Of a stretch of DNA of 12,455 bases, positions 7,658 to 12,455 are shown piece after piece. Location of the stretch: contig DAOTTL010000142.1 of NCBI GenBank assembly GCA_034438135.1, forward strand, positions 1-12,455, written 5' to 3'. Made by a program: the position numbers and the translations under genes. Every line of letters begins with the position of its first letter. Position 1 is the stretch's first letter. Source of the stretch: Paraktedonobacter sp034438135 (GTDB taxonomy: Bacteria > Chloroflexota > Ktedonobacteria > Ktedonobacterales > Ktedonobacteraceae). Below the pieces are notes generated by a model. The model saw only the letters and a list, made by a program, of their open reading frames with translations, searched no databases and was not told the origin of the DNA.

Positions 7658-7725
7658 AGCTAGAAATCTTTGGAGATTTGTCTGCCAAGGTGTGTTTGCA
7701 TTGTTTCAGAAAGGCATCCTCAAGC

Positions 7726-7812
7726 ATGAAGAAGATTATTGTGCGCAAGACTCAGGCCGTTAAATTGACCTCAGCAGCTCATCCACTGTATGGTCATACC
7801 TGCGTTGCATAG
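7726..7812 (+). CDS. Precursor peptide 3 (28 aa)
   Basis: It starts MKKIIVRKTQ, has AVKLTSAA, then HPLYGHTC and only two residues (VA) after Cys26. It is nearly identical to peptide 4, which follows 18 bases later, so the pair is a recent tandem duplication (period 105 bp). An upstream GTG at 7654 overlaps the stop of peptide 2 and is in frame, giving a possible 52-residue form starting (V)KLEIFGDLSAKV; the short form is preferred. Confidence 0.8.
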   Translation: MKKIIVRKTQAVKLTSAAHPLYGHTCVA

Positions 7813-7830
7813 AGAAAGGCATCCTCAAGC

Positions 7831-7917
7831 ATGAAGAAGATTATTGTGCGCAAGACTCAGGCCGTTAAATTGACCTCAGCGGCTCATCCACTGTATGGCC
7901 ATTCCTGTGTGCTGTAG
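7831..7917 (+). CDS. Precursor peptide 4 (28 aa)
   Basis: Same start and middle as peptide 3 (AVKLTSAA, HPLYGHSC), with tail VL after Cys26. Only 18 bases separate it from the stop of peptide 3, just enough for the AGAAAGG ribosome site. The TAG of peptide 3 is in frame upstream, so this gene must start at or after the MKK start. That is the best evidence for the short form across the family. Confidence 0.8.
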   Translation: MKKIIVRKTQAVKLTSAAHPLYGHSCVL

Positions 7918-7935
7918 AGAAAGGTAAGATCGACA

Positions 7936-8040
7936 ATGAAGAAGATCATTGTGCGCAAGACCCAGGCGGTCAGATTGACCTCGGCAGCCAGTCCTCTCTA
8001 TGGCTCTACTTGTGGTGGTAAGCCGATACTTCCGTATTAA
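7936..8040 (+). CDS. Precursor peptide 5 (34 aa)
   Basis: It starts MKKIIVRKTQ, then AVRLTSAA, SPLYGSTC and the longest tail, GGKPILPY. The stop of peptide 4 is in frame 18 bases upstream, fixing the start. Its stop forms TAATG with a following in-frame ATG (8040). Peptide 6 has the same tail and the two share an exact 67-base block covering tail and spacer. Confidence 0.8.
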   Translation: MKKIIVRKTQAVRLTSAASPLYGSTCGGKPILPY

Positions 8041-8077
8041 TGGAGCTAGAAGCCTTTGCATTTCTGTCTGCGAAGGT
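8011..8077 (+). repeat. Exact 67-bp direct repeat, first copy
   Basis: The block runs from the Cys codon of peptide 5 through its tail, stop and part of the spacer. It recurs without mismatch at 8187-8253 after peptide 6. This indicates a recent duplication or gene conversion within the array. Confidence 0.85.
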
Positions 8078-8111
8078 GTGTTTGCATTGTTTCAGAAAGG
8101 CATCCTCGACA

Positions 8112-8216
8112 ATGAAGAAGATCATTGTGCGTAAGACCCAGGCGGTCAGATTGACCTCGGCAGCTACTCCACTATATGGTTCTACCTGTGGTGGTAAGCC
8201 GATACTTCCGTATTAA
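8112..8216 (+). CDS. Precursor peptide 6 (34 aa)
   Basis: Differs from peptide 5 by a single residue: Thr instead of Ser at 19 (TPLYGSTC), with the identical tail GGKPILPY. AGAAAGG is 11 bases upstream. An in-frame ATG at 8040, in TAATG with the peptide 5 stop, could give a 58-residue form with the extra N-terminus MELEAFAFLSAKV followed by CLHCFRKASST. Which form is made cannot be decided here. Confidence 0.8.
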   Translation: MKKIIVRKTQAVRLTSAATPLYGSTCGGKPILPY

Positions 8217-8253
8217 TGGAGCTAGAAGCCTTTGCATTTCTGTCTGCGAAGGT
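8187..8253 (+). repeat. Exact 67-bp direct repeat, second copy
   Basis: Second copy of the block at 8011-8077, here from the Cys codon of peptide 6. The two arrays diverge just after it: six to seven bases further on, the spacer before peptide 7 no longer matches and shifts the upstream frame. Confidence 0.85.
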
Positions 8254-8285
8254 TTCTTTACATATCCAGAAAGGCACCCTCAAGC

Positions 8286-8384
8286 ATGAAGAAGATCACA
8301 GTACGCAAGACCCAGTCGGTCAGATTGACCTCGGCAGCCAGTCCTCTCTATGGAGTTATCTGTAATCCGACCCTGCCGTATTAA
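8286..8384 (+). CDS. Precursor peptide 7 (32 aa)
   Basis: The most diverged of the six canonical copies: MKKITVRKTQ, SVRLTSAA, SPLYGVIC and tail NPTLPY. PLYG, Cys26 and the AGAAAGG spacing are kept. The upstream frame that is continuous with peptide 6 is out of frame here (70 bases between starts), so a long form is impossible for this copy. Its stop overlaps the ATG of a 31-residue mini-ORF in TAATG. Confidence 0.8.
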   Translation: MKKITVRKTQSVRLTSAASPLYGVICNPTLPY

Positions 8385-8479
8385 TGAAGCCGGAAGCCTT
8401 TGCTGCTCTGCTGGCAAAGGCTTCTGTGCTCTTATTTGCGCGAAAGCAGAGAACATCCAGGTCAGGGAGTCTGCTGTGA
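8384..8479 (+). CDS. Mini-ORF linking peptide 7 to the protease gene (31 aa)
   Basis: The frame starts MKPEAFAALLAKA, contains a hydrophobic SVLLFA patch and ends with basic residues. Its ATG overlaps the stop of peptide 7 (TAATG), and its TGA overlaps the GTG of the RRE-protease gene (GTGA, 8476-8479). It would couple translation of the last peptide to the protease. The N-terminus resembles frames between other units. A perfect hairpin (8393-8424) lies inside it, so the sequence may instead be constrained as RNA. Confidence 0.4.
   Translation: MKPEAFAALLAKASVLLFARKQRTSRSGSLL
8393..8424 (+). promoter_or_regulatory. Hairpin between precursor array and protease gene
   Basis: GAAGCCTTTGC (8393-8403) and GCAAAGGCTTC (8414-8424) form a perfect 11-bp stem with a 10-base loop. 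Imperfect relatives with the same loop length follow peptides 5 and 6, using G-U pairs. No T-run follows, so partial termination, RNA processing or 3' protection is more likely than a full stop. Any of these would favour making many precursors per protease. Confidence 0.5.
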
Positions 8480-9741
8480 GTACTACTGTGTTATCGTTCT
8501 ATCCACTTACCTTTGTGCCTGATGCACCTGATGTCATCGTCGGACGGAAAGATATCGACAGCTATGCCTCTTTTCCTGCTGATGGAGCTGCCTTGCTGCA
8601 ACTGCTGCAATCCGGGGTGGGGACAGAAGAGGCCACAAACTGGTATTTTGAGCGTTATGCGGAGTCGATTGATATCGCAGATTTCCTGGCAACGCTCGAC
8701 GATTTACAATTTCTTCGTCATGAGACGGATGGGGAAGTAGTAGAAACCATTCTTGTACCGTCGTCGTCATCCATCTGGCAGGCACTCGGTCGGGCCACCT
8801 TTTCTCCCGTCGCCTGGATCATCTACGCGGCTCTCTTTGTCTACTGTCTCTCTGTGATGATCCGTTTTCCGTATCTGCGACCCAGTTATAGCAATCTTTT
8901 CTTTACACCTTACCTGGTTGTGCTAGAATTGGGACTCTTCCTGGGACAGTTTCCCGGCATTCTGTTTCATGAGGGCTATCACATGCTGGCGGGGAAACGT
9001 CTGGGCATCCCGTCACGTCTGGGAGTTGGTCGTCGTATCTATATCCTCGTCTTTGAAACACATTTGACTGGCTTATGGAGTGTTCCACGCAAGAAGCGCT
9101 ATCTGCCCTTTCTGGCAGGCATGTTCGCCGATCTCATCTGGTTCTCCCTGCTCACCATTACGGCTGGCCTGATCCATGGATCCGGCAACCCACTCTCATT
9201 CCTCAGTGGCTTTTTGCTGGCCCTGGCCTTTGCGACGGGGTTGCGCCTGATCTGGCAATTTTATTTTTATCTGCAAACCGATATCTACTATGTGTTTACA
9301 AATCTGTTGCACTGTGTTGATCTGCAACAGACCACCAGACAGTATCTCTGGAACCGCGTGTATCGTCTCTTCGGACGGACCGACAAACTCCAGGATGAAG
9401 AGGAGTGGCATCCCCGCGATCGACAGGTGGCACGCTGGTATGTGTATTTCTTTGTAGCGGGCTATCTTTTCACCATCGGCACCTTTCTGATTGCCGGTCT
9501 CCCGGCTGCGCTAAGGATCTTCGGTCTGCTGGTCGTGCGCCTGTTCACGCATGCCGCCTTCAACCTGGATTTCTGGGATTCGTGCGTCTTTCTGCTGCTC
9601 AATGGGTTGCAACTGGGGATTGTCGCCTGGATTTACTGGCGAGAGGTTCGGCAGCGCAGGGCGGCAAAACGTGCTGGAGCTGTCGCAAATTTGGCTGAAG
9701 ACTTTTCACTTGATTACGTTGAGGAAAAAGGAGTTCTCTAA
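8476..9741 (+). CDS. RRE-domain / M50-type zinc metalloprotease membrane protein
   Basis: This is a 421-residue membrane protein. Residues 8-82 match the PqqD-like RiPP recognition element pattern: a beta-rich start, then DGAALLQLLQSGVGTEEA and a helix ending LATLDDLQFL. This domain binds precursor leaders in RiPP systems. Hydrophobic segments follow at about 113-129, 142-163, 212-233, 241-262 and 322-386. The zinc motif HEGYH is at 165-169, and Asp269 in QTDIYY matches the third ligand of PqqD-linked M50 proteases (usually DGYY). It should cut precursor peptides at the membrane and might aid export. GTG 8476 is chosen because AGGGAG lies six bases upstream and it overlaps the preceding stop; an upstream ATG at 8350 lies inside peptide 7 without a ribosome site. 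The protease call is strong; the RRE call is moderate. Confidence 0.82.
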   Translation: MSTTVLSFYPLTFVPDAPDVIVGRKDIDSYASFPADGAALLQLLQSGVGTEEATNWYFERYAESIDIADFLATLDDLQFLRHETDGEVVETILVPSSSSIWQALGRATFSPVAWIIYAALFVYCLSVMIRFPYLRPSYSNLFFTPYLVVLELGLFLGQFPGILFHEGYHMLAGKRLGIPSRLGVGRRIYILVFETHLTGLWSVPRKKRYLPFLAGMFADLIWFSLLTITAGLIHGSGNPLSFLSGFLLALAFATGLRLIWQFYFYLQTDIYYVFTNLLHCVDLQQTTRQYLWNRVYRLFGRTDKLQDEEEWHPRDRQVARWYVYFFVAGYLFTIGTFLIAGLPAALRIFGLLVVRLFTHAAFNLDFWDSCVFLLLNGLQLGIVAWIYWREVRQRRAAKRAGAVANLAEDFSLDYVEEKGVL

Positions 9742-12050
9742 TGCGTTCAACCCCATCTCATCTCAGACTCGTTGCTCCTTTCCGGCAGGGTAGGCAAGCT
9801 TTATGGAATCGTCAGAAAACGGAAACCTCGTATGAGGTCAATTGTCATCGGTACCTGCGAGGCTCTTATACAGGAACCGGGACGTTGTTGCGACAACTGG
9901 TGCCAGAGGTTTATCTCCAACTGCCCGAGCACGTGCAGGCGCACGCTGTTGAGATTCTGTCGCTCGCGCCGGAACTCCGTGAGCTTTTTTCTGTGCCGTA
10001 TGAGACGCTCACTTCGCTGGCCGTTCCTGCCGAGCGAACCCGTTTCTATTCACGCACTCGCACGTTACGGTTAGCCCATGGGATCATCGATTTCCTGAAA
10101 GGGTGTCTTGATCAGGGAGTGTATGAGCACCTTACGCTCTATTTTGATAATGTGCATCAGGCCGATCCCCTGGATCAGGAATTGCTCGGGGTGCTGTTGC
10201 GTCGGGCCGATCCAGCGACTCTAACGGTTGTGCTTGGAACAACTATTGAGCCTCTTCCCGCAGCACTCCAAACCGCTCTAACAACCTATACGCGCCAGGT
10301 TGAGGCTCAACCCCTGGAATCTTCTACGTATTTGCAGCTTCTCCAACGCTGGCAGTTTCCCGAAGCGTGGCAGACCTGTCTGCTCAAACAGAGCGATGGG
10401 TGGGCTGAAGAATACGAACCATTGCGCGATTGTCTCTCGCTACTCCAGAGTCATGCGCCGCAGGGAGAAACGTTCGAGCAAGGGATGCAGACCCTGTGTG
10501 AGCAGGCGTCAGCGGAGCAACGTGCGGTGCTGGCACAGGCGTTTCTGGCGTCGGACTGCACCAGCGAGCGATTGCTGGAACGTCTGGCCTACCAGCGTCT
10601 GGATGCCTCAACGCGTCAGCAATGGCACGACAAACGCGCGGATCATTTAGAGCACCAACAGGAATGGTCGCTGAAACTGGGTGCTATTCCCTATCATCGC
10701 GAGCGTGGGAGTGCACCATCTGAGCGAGGAGCCACAGCCCTCCAGGCAGCGCTCGATTATTCCATTGATATCGGCTACTACGAAGCGACGGTAGATTTTG
10801 GCTATCGTGGACGAGCGCTCATCAATTGGGCGGAGCAGGAAACCTATTACTGGATCTTTACGACGAAGGCGACGACCTCACTGGCGGCGCTGGGGAGACC
10901 TGAGGAGGCGGAGAAACTGTATGATGAAGTGCGGGCGTTCAGCACCAATCCCAGCATCCATATGCAGGCAGCCTACGCGACCTCCATGCTCTACACGCGC
11001 CATTTGTCGGACGACAAACGCGATCATACGCTGGCCAAAGCCTGGATTAACGAGGCTATCGCGATCTCCAAACTGTTTCCTGATCCCAAAGATCGAGCCT
11101 TTAATACGGTCTTCAATCAGAACGGTCTGGCACTGATCGAGGCGCACCTGAAACATCCCCAGGAGGCACTGCGCCTGGTGACGGAGGGTTTGCACCATCT
11201 GGCTGAAGTGTTAGAGCCAGGCGAACACATGCTGCATCGCTCGGTCTTGCTCTACAATCGGGGACAGGTGTACGCGGGCATTGGGGCACTGGAGGAAGCA
11301 CTGGCCGATTATACCGCGGTCATCACACAAGATCCTTATTATAGCGAATATTACCTGGATCGCGGCAATCTCTACCGCCGTCTCGCACGCAACGAGGACG
11401 CCCTGGCGGATTATGAGCGAGCGGTAGCTTACAGTCCACCCTATACAGAAGCGTACTTTAACCGCGCGAACGTCCTTACCGTCTTAGGACGGGATGAAGA
11501 GGCTCTGGCCGATTATAGCTATGTCCTGGAGATCGATCCGACCTATCTGGATGCCCGCATCAATCGATCTAGTATCCTGTATGAGCAGGAGGACTACGCA
11601 GCTGCCCTGCAAGATGTGGAGCGCGGCTTGCAGCAAGATCCAGAGAACGCGCAACTTTTGTGCACGCTTGGTCTCCTCGCTATGGCTGAAGAACAACATG
11701 AGAAAGCGTACCAGGCGTTTTCCGAGGCTTTGCACCGTGATCCTCTGCTCATCGCTGCCTGGACCAATCGGGCAATCCTTTTGTTCGAGGAAGAGAAGAT
11801 CGCAGAGGCTATTCAGGATCTCTCGCACGCGCTGGAACTGGAAGAGAATCCAACCGTACTCTACAATCGGGGTATTGCGTATCAAACGCTGGGTCGCTGG
11901 CAAGAAGCCATCAACGATTTTACACAGGCCCTGGCGCTCTCAGATGAAGAGGAGCAAGACATTCTTACCAGGCGCAGCTTCTGCTCTACACAGTTGGGAG
12001 ATACCGATCAAGCCCGGCAAGATCTTCAAGAGCATTTAACGTCAAAGTAA
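9741..12050 (+). CDS. Large TPR protein with degenerate ATPase-like N-terminal half
   Basis: This is a 769-residue soluble protein. Residues about 36-260 resemble a STAND/AAA ATPase core: YTGTGTLLRQLVPE sits where a P-loop would be but lacks the GK(T/S). LTLYFDNVHQAD (131-142) resembles a Walker B strand, and LLRRADPATLTVVLGT (152-167) a sensor strand. Residues about 365-490 are helical, and about 500-765 hold around eight TPRs of the AxxxYxxAL type. There is no signal or membrane segment. The start is firm: ATG overlaps the protease stop (TAATG) and AAGGAG (9728-9733) precedes it by seven bases, so the two proteins are made in step. It is likely an adaptor or regulator in the peptide system; no enzymatic role can be assigned. 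A deleted copy is at 4161-5160. Confidence 0.85.
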   Translation: MRSTPSHLRLVAPFRQGRQALWNRQKTETSYEVNCHRYLRGSYTGTGTLLRQLVPEVYLQLPEHVQAHAVEILSLAPELRELFSVPYETLTSLAVPAERTRFYSRTRTLRLAHGIIDFLKGCLDQGVYEHLTLYFDNVHQADPLDQELLGVLLRRADPATLTVVLGTTIEPLPAALQTALTTYTRQVEAQPLESSTYLQLLQRWQFPEAWQTCLLKQSDGWAEEYEPLRDCLSLLQSHAPQGETFEQGMQTLCEQASAEQRAVLAQAFLASDCTSERLLERLAYQRLDASTRQQWHDKRADHLEHQQEWSLKLGAIPYHRERGSAPSERGATALQAALDYSIDIGYYEATVDFGYRGRALINWAEQETYYWIFTTKATTSLAALGRPEEAEKLYDEVRAFSTNPSIHMQAAYATSMLYTRHLSDDKRDHTLAKAWINEAIAISKLFPDPKDRAFNTVFNQNGLALIEAHLKHPQEALRLVTEGLHHLAEVLEPGEHMLHRSVLLYNRGQVYAGIGALEEALADYTAVITQDPYYSEYYLDRGNLYRRLARNEDALADYERAVAYSPPYTEAYFNRANVLTVLGRDEEALADYSYVLEIDPTYLDARINRSSILYEQEDYAAALQDVERGLQQDPENAQLLCTLGLLAMAEEQHEKAYQAFSEALHRDPLLIAAWTNRAILLFEEEKIAEAIQDLSHALELEENPTVLYNRGIAYQTLGRWQEAINDFTQALALSDEEEQDILTRRSFCSTQLGDTDQARQDLQEHLTSK

Positions 12051-12187
12051 ATCTGCTCGAATATCTTGAAGCTGAGTTCTATAACGTCAACGTTCCCCGC
12101 TTCTTCTAGTCAGTACACTGGTATACAGTATATAAGGTCTGGATCTATTTATGGATCCCTCTTGCGCCATCTATGGCGGTCATTCAA

Positions 12188-12250
12188 AAAAGAAGGCAAA
12201 CAGGCAGGTCACGCGGCGTTGCTGCGTGACCTGCCTGTTTGCCTTCTTTT
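12188..12250 (+). terminator. Perfect 27-bp terminator hairpin closing the operon
   Basis: Arms at 12188-12214 (starting AAAAGAAGGCAAACAGG) and 12224-12250 are perfectly complementary around a 9-base loop. The 3' arm ends TTCTTTT, giving a T-rich tail inside the stem, and the 5' arm begins with A-rich sequence, so it can work in both directions. It lies 138 bases after the TPR gene stop. Confidence 0.75.
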
Positions 12251-12275
12251 GGACTATGCAAACTCATTTTTCAGC

Positions 12276-12378
12276 GGCTTGCAAAGCCCCCCCACCCCCG
12301 AAAAGAGAGAAGTGGCTGATTTTGGAAGCAGCTTTGCTGCTTCCAAAATCAGCCACTTCTCTCTGAAAAGCTGGCGGC
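12276..12378. repeat. 103-bp palindromic element, copy 2 (29-3-29 hairpin)
   Basis: Same architecture as 3339-3441: GGCTTGCAAAGCC, then CCCCCGAAA, perfect 29-base arms (12304-12332 and 12336-12364) around a TTT loop, and TGAAAAGCTGGCGGC. The loop is the complement of the AAA loop in copy 1, as if the centre had been inverted. The two copies flank the whole region containing the broken and intact peptide modules. Confidence 0.75.
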
Positions 12379-12455
12379 TGCGCAGTCAGCAAGAGCGTTT
12401 GCCCATTGTACAAAAATGAGGCATAACTCATAGCATCGCAGAAAGGTTGTTTTTT

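Larger units (their letters stand above)
7404..8424 (+). repeat. Tandem array of seven peptide-gene units
   Basis: The coding parts repeat at starts 7404, 7559, 7726, 7831, 7936, 8112 and 8286, giving intervals of 155, 167, 105, 105, 176 and 174 bases. Units are either short (18-base spacer) or long (spacer of 69-80 bases carrying a hairpin or mini-ORF). The 5' coding part is the most conserved and the codons after Cys are the most variable. This is the pattern expected for a precursor family with diversified products. Confidence 0.85.
12051..12455. other. Non-coding region after the peptide operon
   Basis: Apart from the terminator and the palindromic element, I see nothing that looks coding in these 405 bases. 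The open frames here merely read through the palindromes. The stretch 12379-12455 has no recognisable feature. Confidence 0.6.

Noticed and set aside
7404..8384. Lanthipeptide precursors (Ser/Thr upstream of a Cys)
   Set aside because: A single Cys and no LanB, LanC, LanM or related synthetase in the window; the class cannot be claimed.
7404..8384. AgrD-type thiolactone signal
   Set aside because: Tails of only two residues after Cys (VA, VL) would make too small a ring, and no AgrB-like protein is present.
7404..8424. CRISPR-like array
   Set aside because: The repeats are coding, the intervals vary from 105 to 176 bases, and no cas gene is present.
8350..8475. Upstream start for the protease gene (42 extra residues)
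   Set aside because: The ATG at 8350 lies inside peptide 7 in another frame and has no ribosome site; GTG 8476 has AGGGAG and a stop-start overlap.
12276..12378. Insertion sequence end
   Set aside because: No transposase gene and no verifiable target duplication; described only as a palindromic repeat.

Overview
The window looks like bacterial chromosome from a large, duplication-rich genome. The best guess is Chloroflexota, class Ktedonobacteria. The basis is moderate base composition, HTH/NB-ARC STAND regulators, large TPR proteins in near-identical copies, and long perfect palindromes at gene ends. This is a style match, not a sequence search.

Left part (1-3271): a catabolic or detoxification unit. 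It holds the 3' end of a Baeyer-Villiger monooxygenase, a family IV (HSL-type) esterase and a GntR/FadR-type regulator. Together they suggest ketone to ester to acid plus alcohol, under local control. Several long hairpins separate the esterase from the regulator.

Middle part (3339-5160): a shrunken paralogous locus. An XRE/NB-ARC gene on the minus strand has lost its middle and is frameshifted. It faces away from a plus-strand TPR gene that has lost its start and about 1.2 kb internally. A 103-bp palindromic element borders the locus on the left.

Right part (5238-12250): what appears to be the intact version of the same module, and the most interesting content. A minus-strand XRE/NB-ARC regulator (5238-6734) diverges, across about 670 bp of non-coding DNA, from a plus-strand operon. 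The operon starts with seven tandem small genes (7404-8384) encoding 24-34 residue peptides. Six share a nearly invariant start (MKK.), the motif LTSAA.PLYG, one Cys at residue 26, and variable tails of 2-8 residues. Next comes a membrane protein with an apparent PqqD-like peptide-recognition (RRE) domain fused to an M50-type zinc protease (8476-9741). It overlaps by TAATG with a 769-residue protein that has a degenerate ATPase-like N-terminal half and C-terminal TPRs (9741-12050). A perfect 27-bp hairpin closes the operon. Small ORFs or hairpins are interleaved between the peptide genes and link stops to starts.

Interpretation: a multi-precursor peptide system, either a ribosomally made and modified peptide (RiPP) pathway or a peptide-signalling system. 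Precursors, a leader-binding membrane protease, a TPR partner and a divergent regulator are visible. No radical SAM, cyclase, lanthionine or YcaO enzyme is present, so either modification is encoded elsewhere or the peptides are only cut. No tRNA, rRNA, CRISPR array or transposase gene was seen.
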